A stretch of DNA of 64,000 nt from Cohnella phaseoli. GTDB lineage: Bacteria > Bacillota > Bacilli > Paenibacillales > Paenibacillaceae. The translations under genes and the position numbers were made by a program. How positions within the stretch are numbered: the stretch's first letter is position 1; each line of letters starts with the position of its first letter. A model generated the notes under the pieces. The model was not told where the DNA came from. It saw only the letters and a program-made list of their open reading frames with translations, and ran no database searches. The stretch is from positions 62,001-126,000 of the forward strand of contig NZ_QRDZ01000011.1 in NCBI RefSeq assembly GCF_003386235.1. Reading direction: 5' to 3'. Shown here piece after piece: positions 35,070 to 43,246 of this stretch.

Positions 35070-35976
35070 CCTTTCGTCCTCCTGCGATCTGCCCGTCGAC
35101 ACCGGCTGCCGAACCCGGCGGACCGAGGATCACCCTCCTTCCGTCGAATTCCAGCACCGCTTTCTCTTCAACGCCCATTGCGTCTAGATAGCTCTTCGGA
35201 ATCTGCAGCCGTCCGGCCCGATCGAGCACGACGAATTCCTCGTGACGATCCCCGAACGCGTGGGGCGCTCCCGGGACCTCGTTCTCTCCGGTCTCCCCAT
35301 CCCGCTTCACCCACTCCGTGCTCGTCATGCCGTCCCGAATGGCGACGACGCGATCGACCTTATCCGCGACGGACAGATCGTGGGTGACGATCACGATTGT
35401 GACTCCGAATTCCCGATTAAGGCTGCAGAAAATATCGAGCACCCTTTCGCCGGTGGCGCTGTCTACCGAGCCCGTCGGCTCGTCGGCCAGCACGAGCGAC
35501 GGCCGGTTGGCCAACGCAATCGCGATCGCGACCCGCTGCTGTTCCCCTCCGCTCAGCTGCGCAAGACGGCTGCCCATCCGATGCTCAAGCCCGACTGCAG
35601 CCAGCAATTGCTTGGCATAGGCGCGATCGGCCTTACCCCGAATCAGCATCGGCAATTCGACGTTGCGTAAAGCGGATAGATAGGGAACCAGGTTTCTTCC
35701 GTTATTTTGCCAAATAAATCCGACGGTCCCGCGCTTATATTCAATCAACTGCTCTGGCGTCATTTTCAGCAGATTCCACTGCCCTACGATCGCCTGTCCG
35801 GCCGAAGGACGGTCCAAGCCTCCCAATATATTCAGCAAGGTGGACTTGCCGCTCCCGCTATTGCCGATAATCGCCATCATCTCTCCGTCTTCGACGGTCA
35901 GATTCAGTCCTTGCAGCGCCACGACTTCGACGTCGTCGGTTTTGTAGATTTTGACCAACCCTTCGCAATGAATCAT
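35050..35976 (-). CDS. ABC exporter ATPase with C-terminal AbrB-like domain (cassette 2)
   Basis: Paralogue of the ATPase at 11054-11950, 308 aa. Walker A GNSGSGKST at 38-46, signature LSGGEQQRVAIAIA at 141, Walker B LVLADEPTGSVDS and H-loop THD. After a linker, residues about 246-285 (EEFVVLDRAGRLQIPKSYLDAMG, then VLEFDGRRVIL) repeat the AbrB/SpoVT-like module, followed by a Gly-rich tail not present in the paralogue. Conservation of this tail in both cassettes argues that it matters for function. It lies 27 bp after the permease and overlaps the sigma-factor gene. Confidence 0.88.
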   Translation of the reverse strand: MIHCEGLVKIYKTDDVEVVALQGLNLTVEDGEMMAIIGNSGSGKSTLLNILGGLDRPSAGQAIVGQWNLLKMTPEQLIEYKRGTVGFIWQNNGRNLVPYLSALRNVELPMLIRGKADRAYAKQLLAAVGLEHRMGSRLAQLSGGEQQRVAIAIALANRPSLVLADEPTGSVDSATGERVLDIFCSLNREFGVTIVIVTHDLSVADKVDRVVAIRDGMTSTEWVKRDGETGENEVPGAPHAFGDRHEEFVVLDRAGRLQIPKSYLDAMGVEEKAVLEFDGRRVILGPPGSAAGVDGQIAGGRKDGTETS

Positions 35977-36003
35977 CGCTTCGCCTCCTTGTTCGCGCCG
36001 TCA

Positions 36004-38793
36004 TTATCTCTCCTCGCCCAGCTTGACGGCTTGCGTAATTCGCAATCTCCGCAGCTGCAGGACGAGCAAGCAGGCGCCTGCGGCAAGCATGATTCCGGTC
36101 GCCGCGTACAGCTTCATCGTATCGTCCGAATCGAAAACGATCCGAAACGGCGGCACCTGCCGGGCTGCCTGGTCTCCGCTTTGGAGGAAGGGCAGAAACA
36201 GCCGGCTCGCGAGCGTGCCTAGCCCAAGCCCGGCGGCAACGGACAAGCCGGTCGTGAACAGCTGCTCGAGCAGCAGCATGCCGGTCACCTGCACGCGCGA
36301 CAGTCCCATCGCCCGCAAAATGCCAAGCTGTACCGCTCGGCGGGACAAAGCGAAAAACCAAAAGATCAGATAGCCTAGCAGCGAGATCAACAACGAGATG
36401 AGAAAACCAAGGCTCAGAATGCCGAATACGCCGCCCTGCGCGGGATGGTTGCGCCGATCGATCAGTTCCCCGCGCACGTCGTCGGCTTGCACGACCGAGA
36501 TTCCCCGCTCGGCCAGCATCTCGAGCGCAGGAGCAAGCTTCGCCCCGTCCTCCATGTTCAACCAGACGTCGTAAGGCATTTTCTCGGTCTGCTGATAAAT
36601 ATAATCGAGATTGGCCACCAGGAAGGGGGATTCGTCGGGATACAGACTCGGCCAAAACGGGACGATCGCGACAACGACCAGGTCTAGCGGTTCGTTGCCG
36701 TAACCGATGCCGACGCGAATCGGATCGCCAGGCTGCAAACCGTATCGCTCGGCAAAAGCCGCCGAGACGAGCGCCGCTTGCTCCGTCTGACCAAGCGCAT
36801 CGAGATAGAGGTAAGGATGAAGCGGAAACAGATCCTCCCGGAACCAAGCCGCGCCGGCAAAATCCGTGTTGTCGATGCCGAAGAGCCGAACGTTGCCGGC
36901 CGCTTTGCCGCCGACAGAGGCTTTGCCGGTCGCCGACAGAACCCGAGCGGCCGCCTCCACGCCCTGCAGATCTCGATAAGCCTGAAACGAGGGCTCGTTG
37001 TAATAGAGTTTGTTCGCGTCGTTCTCGTCTTGAACGCCTTCCCACGCCGTCTTCAACACGACATCGCTTCCGTATTGGTATAACGCCCGATCGTTCGCAT
37101 TAACGTCCATCGTCCGTGCCGCCGAAGCGTTATATACGCCGAGACCGATCGTCAAGATCATCAGAATCATCAACGGGTAAAAGGTCGCAGCAGATCGCGA
37201 CAGCTGCGTTAGCGTCAGGTACATCGTAACCGGCACGCGATTGTTCATCACGGCGCTCCACGCGCGCAGCATTAGCGGGAACAGCCTGAGGCACAGCAGC
37301 CCCGCCGCAAACAGGAACAACGCCGGCAGAACGAACAGAATCGGCTGAATGCCCGCTTCGTTGTCCGCGCCGCCGGCAAGAGGGACACGGCCGGCGTTCA
37401 GCAAGTACCACCCGGCCGCGCACGCCGCCAGAAGCGCAAGGTCCGCATACCATCGCTGCCAGAGAGGCGGTCGGTTAGAGTTCGCCCGGCTTCGAGCGTG
37501 CTCGACGACGGAAGTGCCGGCGTGCGCGCGAATCGGCATCGCCGTGGCGACGACCGCGAGCAAATTCGCCGTGCCGCCGAACAACCATGCGGCGTCGTTC
37601 CAGCCGACCGGAATCGACTTGCGGCCCACGAACGAGAGAAATCCGCTGGAGGAACCGATCGTCTTGGCCATGAACCAGGCGAGGGCGAGACCGGCAAGGA
37701 GCGCGACACAACCGAGAATCGCCGCTTCGATCGCATAGAGCGCGACGATCTGACGCGGACTGGCTCCCCGGCTTTGGAGCACCGAAATGTCTCCCTTCTG
37801 CCTGTCCAACGCCTGCTTCGCGTTCAGCGTGACGTAATAGAGCACCATCGCCAGCACCGGAGCGGCCAGCGCGAACAGCATCGCCTGCAGCAAGACGCTC
37901 TGGCGGTTGAACTCATGAAGCATGTCGAGAAAAGACAGATTCACTTTCGTATTCTCCAGCATCCGATGCAGCTCGATCTCCAATCGGCTTAATTGCCCGA
38001 TTAACGAGGACAGATCGCCGATGCGAATCTCGCTGAGATCGAAGGCGTAGAACCAGCCGGCCGAATCGAGGGCGAGCCGCTGGTCTTCAAGCAGCGCTCC
38101 CTTCATCGTCCCTCGGGTTACGAGCAGCGTATCGGCCAGCTTTTCTTTGCCGTCGATGGCCCAGCTCAGGTCCGTCTCGTCCTTCAATTGATACGCCCCG
38201 ACAAGCCGGACGCTAAGCCGTCTCGTCTTCCCGTCGGCGTCTTTGGCATCGTAGGCCAGCGTATCGCCGACCTTCCAGCCGTAGCGGCTTAACGTCTCGT
38301 GAAGGACGAGCGCTTCAACGACTCCGTCCTTCATGCCGTCCCGCGGCATGCGACCTTCCTTAAGCTCGATCTTCTCCTCGACTCCGCTCTGCTCCGCCAG
38401 CTCCATTCGGGCAAGCTGCGCGGAGCCTTCGCCCGAGGCCGTCTGAACCTTCCGCACGGTGGAAGGAGGCAGGGCGGTTCGGCTCGAGAACGCCTCCGTC
38501 GGAAATCCGATGCGCCCGGGCAGCTCCTCCCGAATCCAACGATCCGCTTCGGCGAGACCTTCCAGATCGGTCTCCTTGGCGGCGCCGGATTGAAACTTCA
38601 TATACAGAGAGCCGGCCGGCAAGCCTTTCGTCTTCTCCGCGAGCGAATTGGCGACCACCCGCTTCAATGTGCCGTCGGCGTACATCGGAATGCTCATCGC
38701 GAACGCCGCAGCTACAGTGAGCCCAAGCAGAGTGCTGATCGTAAACCAGCGGTTCTGCCACATTTTCAGAAACAGGTAGACGAGAATCCGCAT
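36004..38793 (-). CDS. large FtsX-type ABC permease (cassette 2)
   Basis: Membrane subunit, 929 aa, paralogous to the protein at 11954-14830. TM1 lies near 12-36, followed by an extracytoplasmic domain to about 300. FtsX block one has LDRQKGDISVLQSRGASPRQIV and several spans. A second extracytoplasmic domain has a FGIDNTDFAGAAWF segment matching IDTDDFGRTAWF in the paralogue. C-terminal FtsX block two has RAVQLGILRAMGLSRVQVTG and ends RITQAVKLGEER. The start codon overlaps the fusion-protein stop by one base. It is likely a complete two-half permease; the substrate is unknown. Confidence 0.88.
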   Translation of the reverse strand: MRILVYLFLKMWQNRWFTISTLLGLTVAAAFAMSIPMYADGTLKRVVANSLAEKTKGLPAGSLYMKFQSGAAKETDLEGLAEADRWIREELPGRIGFPTEAFSSRTALPPSTVRKVQTASGEGSAQLARMELAEQSGVEEKIELKEGRMPRDGMKDGVVEALVLHETLSRYGWKVGDTLAYDAKDADGKTRRLSVRLVGAYQLKDETDLSWAIDGKEKLADTLLVTRGTMKGALLEDQRLALDSAGWFYAFDLSEIRIGDLSSLIGQLSRLEIELHRMLENTKVNLSFLDMLHEFNRQSVLLQAMLFALAAPVLAMVLYYVTLNAKQALDRQKGDISVLQSRGASPRQIVALYAIEAAILGCVALLAGLALAWFMAKTIGSSSGFLSFVGRKSIPVGWNDAAWLFGGTANLLAVVATAMPIRAHAGTSVVEHARSRANSNRPPLWQRWYADLALLAACAAGWYLLNAGRVPLAGGADNEAGIQPILFVLPALFLFAAGLLCLRLFPLMLRAWSAVMNNRVPVTMYLTLTQLSRSAATFYPLMILMILTIGLGVYNASAARTMDVNANDRALYQYGSDVVLKTAWEGVQDENDANKLYYNEPSFQAYRDLQGVEAAARVLSATGKASVGGKAAGNVRLFGIDNTDFAGAAWFREDLFPLHPYLYLDALGQTEQAALVSAAFAERYGLQPGDPIRVGIGYGNEPLDLVVVAIVPFWPSLYPDESPFLVANLDYIYQQTEKMPYDVWLNMEDGAKLAPALEMLAERGISVVQADDVRGELIDRRNHPAQGGVFGILSLGFLISLLISLLGYLIFWFFALSRRAVQLGILRAMGLSRVQVTGMLLLEQLFTTGLSVAAGLGLGTLASRLFLPFLQSGDQAARQVPPFRIVFDSDDTMKLYAATGIMLAAGACLLVLQLRRLRITQAVKLGEER

Positions 38794-39863
38794 TATTTTC
38801 CCACGACCTTCTGGCCTTCCTCCAGCCCTTTAATGATTTCGACGGCCGTCGAGGTCTGCATGCCGATCTCCACGTCCACCTCGCCTTTGCTCCCGTCAGG
38901 ATTAGTTACGAGCACGTAATTGCGACTATTCTGTTTTCGCAGCGCCGCCGGGGGAATATACAACGCATTCTCCCTTCTCTCGACGGTCACGGCGGCGGTC
39001 AGCGGATTGCCGTGCAGCGCTGTCGCCGGGAGCTTGCCGACATCGATCAACGCGTACGCATCCAACGTATCTTCGTCCTTGGGATCCGTGCTTACCGGCA
39101 ACCTTCTCACCGTTCCCTGCAAATCTCCGGCTGCGTTCAGCGACACCTTTGCCTTCATGCCCGGAGCGATATTTTTAAGATCGCCGCTATTAAATCGCAC
39201 GGCTACGACGAGAGAGCTTAAGTCGGCGATTCGCCCGATTTTCTCGTACGCTTTGGCGAAGTCCCCTTTCTCCGCCGTGAAGCTGACGATCGTGCCGTCG
39301 TAAGGGGCGAGCAGCCGCGATTCGGCCTTTTGCTCCCTCAACTTGGCCAACTCGTGCTTCATCAACTCGTACTCGAGCTGCCTCTTGCGCAGAGAGATAT
39401 CCTGATCGGTCGTCGATTCCCGAAGCGCGGCTTTCATGTCCAGCTCCGCCTTCTCGATGTCGATCTCTTTGCGAACGATCTGGCTCTCCAGATCTCCCGA
39501 GTCCAGCTCGGCCAACACCTGGCCTTTCTTTACCCGATCTCCCGCTTTTACCCGAACGTCAATGATCCGGCGGTTGTCGACCGTGAATACCAGATTCTCT
39601 TCCCGGTCGGACATCAGCTTGCCGCTTCCGCTTGCGGTCTGCTCCAGTGCCCCCCGCTTGACGGGATATTCCGGCTTTTGCGAGATTTTCGGCGTGCGGA
39701 TCTCGGGCAGCTTCTCCGGCTCCTCCTCCTGGGGCAGCAAGGAACAACCGGCCAACATCGCGATCATTGCCGTCCAGGCAAGCGCTTTGACGGCCGTACG
39801 CCCAGCCTTACGCCCGGCTTTAGTCCGGAACGATCCGGCCGTCGACCATTTGATAGACAACAT
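38793..39863 (-). CDS. membrane-fusion (HlyD/MacA-type) lipoprotein (cassette 2)
   Basis: Adaptor lipoprotein, 356 aa with an unusually long basic N-region before lipobox LAGC (Cys40). Lipoyl half-motif VDNRRIIDVRVKAGDRVKKGQVLAEL, a helical hairpin about 115-165, second lipoyl half APYDGTIVSFTAEKGDF, beta-barrel, and a C-terminal GLEEGQKVVGK that matches GLKEGQLVVLQ in the cassette 1 protein. ATG at 39863 is preceded by a G-rich site; an ATG at 39890 is possible but lacks one. The gene overlaps the upstream ATPase by 44 bp and the permease by 1 bp. Confidence 0.9.
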   Translation of the reverse strand: MLSIKWSTAGSFRTKAGRKAGRTAVKALAWTAMIAMLAGCSLLPQEEEPEKLPEIRTPKISQKPEYPVKRGALEQTASGSGKLMSDREENLVFTVDNRRIIDVRVKAGDRVKKGQVLAELDSGDLESQIVRKEIDIEKAELDMKAALRESTTDQDISLRKRQLEYELMKHELAKLREQKAESRLLAPYDGTIVSFTAEKGDFAKAYEKIGRIADLSSLVVAVRFNSGDLKNIAPGMKAKVSLNAAGDLQGTVRRLPVSTDPKDEDTLDAYALIDVGKLPATALHGNPLTAAVTVERRENALYIPPAALRKQNSRNYVLVTNPDGSKGEVDVEIGMQTSTAVEIIKGLEEGQKVVGK

Positions 39864-40557
39864 CCGCCGCCCCCCATAGTGTAGAATCATGCGTCGTCAT
39901 GCAGATCGCCATGCCTTCCCGATCCGCGATGTCTCGAAACAAGGCAATGATGCGAGCGGCCATCACCGAATCGAGCTCCGCGGTCGGCTCGTCCGCCAGC
40001 AAGACGCGCGGCTTATGCGCGATCGCCTTGGCGATCGCCGCCCGCTGCTGCTCGCCTCCGGACAGCTCGGACGGACGATGGCTCGACCGCTTCGCGAGCC
40101 CGACAAGCTCCAGGCATTCCTCCGCCCTTCCTCGCCATTCCAATCGCGGAAGCTTCGCCATTCGCATGCTCAGCTCCACGTTCTCCTTTACCGTCAATAA
40201 CGGCAATAGCGCGAACGATTGAAAAATAAAACCGATCTCCTTACGGCGGACGACGGTCAGCTGCTTATCGCTCCAGCGGGACAAGGAGCGATCCCGGAAT
40301 ACGACTTCGCCTTCGGTCGGCCGGTCGAGACCGCCGAGCAGGTTCAACAAGGTCGTTTTTCCTGAGCCGGATCGGCCCCGCAGCATCGTTAACCGTCCGG
40401 ACCCTACCGACATCTCGATGCCTCTCAGCACCTCTACTTGCCGACCGCCGGCAAGGAATGATTTGCGAACATCCCGCGCTTCAAGGCAAGGTGCCGCGAT
40501 CGGCTCCGGCTTCGAGATTTCCGCCGCGCACGCGACTCCGTTCTCCTCACTCCGCAT
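39820..40557 (-). CDS. ABC exporter ATPase, first of two (cassette 2)
   Basis: MacB/LolD-type ATPase, 245 aa with a 25-residue N-terminal extension relative to the ABC core. Walker A GRSGSGKTT, IGFIFQSFALLPLLTVKENVEL, signature LSGGEQQRAAIAKA, Walker B VLLADEPTAELDS and H-loop TTHDS. It is the counterpart of the gene at 15870-16571. Its start overlaps the end of the solute-binding protein gene by 11 bp, tying that protein to the exporter operon. Confidence 0.92.
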   Translation of the reverse strand: MRSEENGVACAAEISKPEPIAAPCLEARDVRKSFLAGGRQVEVLRGIEMSVGSGRLTMLRGRSGSGKTTLLNLLGGLDRPTEGEVVFRDRSLSRWSDKQLTVVRRKEIGFIFQSFALLPLLTVKENVELSMRMAKLPRLEWRGRAEECLELVGLAKRSSHRPSELSGGEQQRAAIAKAIAHKPRVLLADEPTAELDSVMAARIIALFRDIADREGMAICMTTHDSTLWGAADVVYQMVDGRIVPD

Positions 40558-42010
40558 CGGCTTTCGCTTTCGTCAGTTGATCCTGGCCTTGGGTCTGCAG
40601 CGTCTGCAGCGCGTCGTCAAGCGAAGCGGTTCCGTCGACGACCTTCTTGATTTGCTCCGTCGCAAGCTTCGAGAACGACTCCGCGAAACCGTTCGGCAGC
40701 GTTTGAAGCATAGAACGGGTGTCGGCTTTCAGCGCATAGAAGGCATCCACGTTTTTCCCGTTTCCTTCTTTCTTGTACGCCGTTCTGGCCGAGAGCGCGG
40801 GAGACGATTTCGACCCTGTTTTAGCTAGCTGCTCTCCGTTTACGTATTTCAGGAACTCCCACGCCGCGGCAGTGTTCTCCGAAGACGCGTTTATGGAGAA
40901 TACGCTGTCCAGCCCCATGCCCCCGGCGATATCCGGCTGGGAAGGATCAACCGGAATCGTTACAACGTCCCAGTCGATCTCCTGCGGCATATTTAAAGGC
41001 TTCATACCGCCGGAATCCTTGCTCGTCGCCGACTGTCCCATTCGAATAGCCCCTGAAGACACCGCGTCCAACATGCTCATCATCATCGGTCCGTCGATCG
41101 TCATCGCCGCTTTTCCGGACATAAAGCTGACCGAATCTCCGCCGAAGCTGACCGTCGTCTTGCTGCCGCCGGTGCTTCTCATCGCGACCATCCCGCCCTT
41201 GCCGGGGCCGTCGGAAGGCATAACAATGCTCCCGGATTTATACCCGTCTATCACCGATTGGAAAATCTCCTTCCACTCCGGAGAAGCGATCGATACCGTC
41301 CCGGTTTCGGAATCCGCATAGAGGAGACCTTTGGCCTCGCCGATCGAGCGGATCAAGCCGAACGAGTCCGCGACCGACATCGAAGGCGCCAAGCCCGCCA
41401 ACGCGTCGTCTCCTTCCTTCTTGGCGGGGAAACGCGCGGCCAACTGTATTACTTCATCCCAGCTCATTCCATCCGTCGGATACGGGATTCCGTTCTGATC
41501 GAACAGCGTTTTGTTGTAGTAGAGCGCCTGGCTGGCGAAGCTCGGGCTCAACCCGTACAGCTTGCCGCCTCCGCGCGCTTTCAGCAGTTCGACGACGGAG
41601 GGAAGAAAGCCGTCCAAATCGAATTCGTCCTGCTTCACGACGGCGTCGAGATCGTATAGCGCCCCTTTTCCCGCCAGCGACGCGTACTGCTCCTCCGTCA
41701 AATACATCGCATCGGGTTGCTGCTCCGCAAGAATCTTCTCCATCTCCGCAACCGGATCTTCCGCGTCAAATACGGACTCCGTCGAGACGACCTCGAGCTC
41801 GATATTCGGGAACATCGCCTGAAAAGCGTTGCCGTATTGCATGAAAAACGCCTCTTCGTTGAAATACGCCACCTTCAGCGTACCTTTATCCTCCCTGCCC
41901 AGCTTGCCGACCGATCCTTTGCCGCCCGACGACGTACACGCCGATAATGTCACCATCAGCGTTAGCGCCCCGATTGCAATTCCGGTCCTTCCGTTCCAAC
42001 GTCTCTTCAT
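40547..42010 (-). CDS. family 1 solute-binding lipoprotein heading exporter operon 2
   Basis: Extracellular binding protein of the maltose/oligosaccharide type, 487 aa, with lipobox LSAC. SBP_bac_1 pattern: TLKVAYFNEEAFFMQYGNAF, GLSPSFASQALYYNKTLFDQNGIPYP, MTWDEV-like MSWDEVIQLA, AAMTIDGPMMM, GLDSVFSINASSENTAAAWEFLKYV. ATG at 42010 has GGTGAG upstream. No matching sugar permeases are nearby. Instead it overlaps the first exporter ATPase, so it may act as an extracytoplasmic receptor for the exporter or sigma system. A short inverted-repeat element lies 34 bp upstream of the start. Confidence 0.88.
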   Translation of the reverse strand: MKRRWNGRTGIAIGALTLMVTLSACTSSGGKGSVGKLGREDKGTLKVAYFNEEAFFMQYGNAFQAMFPNIELEVVSTESVFDAEDPVAEMEKILAEQQPDAMYLTEEQYASLAGKGALYDLDAVVKQDEFDLDGFLPSVVELLKARGGGKLYGLSPSFASQALYYNKTLFDQNGIPYPTDGMSWDEVIQLAARFPAKKEGDDALAGLAPSMSVADSFGLIRSIGEAKGLLYADSETGTVSIASPEWKEIFQSVIDGYKSGSIVMPSDGPGKGGMVAMRSTGGSKTTVSFGGDSVSFMSGKAAMTIDGPMMMSMLDAVSSGAIRMGQSATSKDSGGMKPLNMPQEIDWDVVTIPVDPSQPDIAGGMGLDSVFSINASSENTAAAWEFLKYVNGEQLAKTGSKSSPALSARTAYKKEGNGKNVDAFYALKADTRSMLQTLPNGFAESFSKLATEQIKKVVDGTASLDDALQTLQTQGQDQLTKAKADAE

Positions 42011-42043
42011 TTCTCTCACCCTTCGTCGATTGATCTGCTTCCT

Positions 42044-42118
42044 AGGGCGTGTATGCATACTCCGAGGATAGTAGACTTTGTTGAAAGATACCTCTGAGCG
42101 GGTTTGCATACACGCCCT
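42044..42118. mobile_element. 75-bp MITE-like element, long copy
   Basis: Perfect 14-bp terminal inverted repeats AGGGCGTGTATGCA (42044-42057) and TGCATACACGCCCT (42105-42118) enclose a 47-bp core. The core begins TACTCCGAGGATAGTAGA. A 48-bp version in opposite orientation lies at 50443-50490. It has no coding capacity. It lies directly upstream of the solute-binding lipoprotein gene. Confidence 0.75.
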
Positions 42119-42219
42119 AAGCCAGTATGCTTTCGTTTTCTTAAAAATCGGTTAGAGCCGCTGGATGGAAGTTTCAATATGGCCGGGATGGGGATCGAGA
42201 CAGTTTTAAACGACCCACC

Positions 42220-43055
42220 CGAGCTAATGTTGGACGAATAGGTATCTGGGAAGGACTTATTCGATCCATCTGAGCCGATGTCGGGGTCATAGGTATCTGG
42301 GAGGGTCTTATTCGATCTGCTTGAGCCGATGCCGAGGTCATAGGTATCTGGGAGGGACTTTTTCGATCTGCTCGAGCCGATGCCGGGGTCATAGGTATCT
42401 GGGAGGGTCTTATTCGATCTGCTTGAGCCGATGCCGAGGTGATAGGTATCTGGGAGGGACTTATTCGATCTGCTCGAGCCGATGCCGGGGTAATAGGTAT
42501 CTGGGAGGGTCTTATTCGATCCATCTGAGCCGATGCCGAGGTGATAGGTATCTGGGAGGGTCTTATTCGATCTGCTCGAGCCGATGTCGGGGTAATAGGT
42601 ATCTGGAAGGGACTTATTCGATCCGTCTGAGCCGATGTCGGGGTAATAGGTATCTGGGAGGGACTTATTCGATCTGCTTGAGCCGATGCCGGGGTCATAG
42701 GTATCTGGGAGGGTCTTATTCGATCTGCTCGAGCCGATGCCGGGGTCATAGGTATCTGGGAGGGACTTATTCGATCCATCTGAGCCGATGCCGGGGTCAT
42801 AGGTATCCGGGAGGGACTTATTCGATCTGCTTGAGCCGATGCCGGGGTAATAGGTATCTGGGTGGGACTTAATTCGATCTGCTTGAGCCGATGCCGGGGT
42901 CATAGGTATCCGGGAGGGACTTATTCGATCTGCTTGAGCCGAAGCCGAGGTGATAGGTATCCGGGAGGGTCTTATTCGATCCGTCTGAGCCGATGCCGGG
43001 GTAATTGGTATCTGGGAGGGTCTTATTCGATCTGCTCGAGCCGATGCCAGGCAGA
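42220..43055. repeat. 16-copy, 51-bp tandem array
   Basis: The core GGTATCTGGGAGGG recurs at 42241, 42292, 42343, 42394, 42445, 42496, 42547, 42598, 42649, 42700, 42751, 42802, 42853, 42905, 42956 and 43007. The step is 51 bp except for one of 52 (a single inserted A near 42871). Variants alternate TCGATCTGCTTGAG/TCGATCCATCTGAG and GTCATA/GTGATA/GTAATA. As 51 is divisible by three and the unit lacks stops, several frames on both strands stay open and give 17-residue periodic peptides such as SRSNKSLPDTYDPGIGS. No ribosome binding site or promoter supports translation. It is not CRISPR, since no unique spacers exist. Confidence 0.92.
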
Positions 43056-43075
43056 TACGTAACGGTCTTAATGAT

Positions 43076-43115
43076 CCACCCGAGTCGATGGAGAAAAACA
43101 TCGGCACTCGGGTGG
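43076..43115. repeat. large hairpin at the right edge of the 51-bp array
   Basis: CCACCCGAGT (43076-43085) pairs with ACTCGGGTGG (43106-43115), and inside it CGATG pairs with CATCG across a GAGAAAAA loop with a GC bulge. A partial copy of CCACCCGAG also flanks the left side of the array near 42216, so the array sits between related sequences. Confidence 0.7.
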
Positions 43116-43202
43116 TGGGGGAGTCAGGACGGCCATGATCGGGTCTCTAGGAGATAGATAACCCTTTCTTTGTAATCGATCTTCTCAAGCAACTCTGCTT
43201 AT

Positions 43203-43215
43203 GAGACAGCCCCTT
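43203..43215. repeat. terminal-repeat remnant GAGACAGCCCCTT
   Basis: Identical to the right end of the element at 52585-53086. The preceding sequence also resembles it: GGGTCTCTAGGAGATAGATA near 43142 against GTCTCCAGGAGGTATATGCA in that element. This suggests that the array-containing gap ends in the same kind of element. Confidence 0.55.
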
Positions 43216-43246
43216 CAAATAGGAAGACGTCGCTGTTCTCTATTTA

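Noticed and set aside
42220..43055. CRISPR array
   Set aside because: Units follow each other directly without unique spacers, and no cas gene is present.
42016..43107. Long open frames on both strands through the 51-bp array, giving 17-residue repeats
   Set aside because: They follow from a stop-free unit whose length is divisible by three. Several frames are open at once, a 1-bp insertion breaks them, and there is no ribosome binding site.
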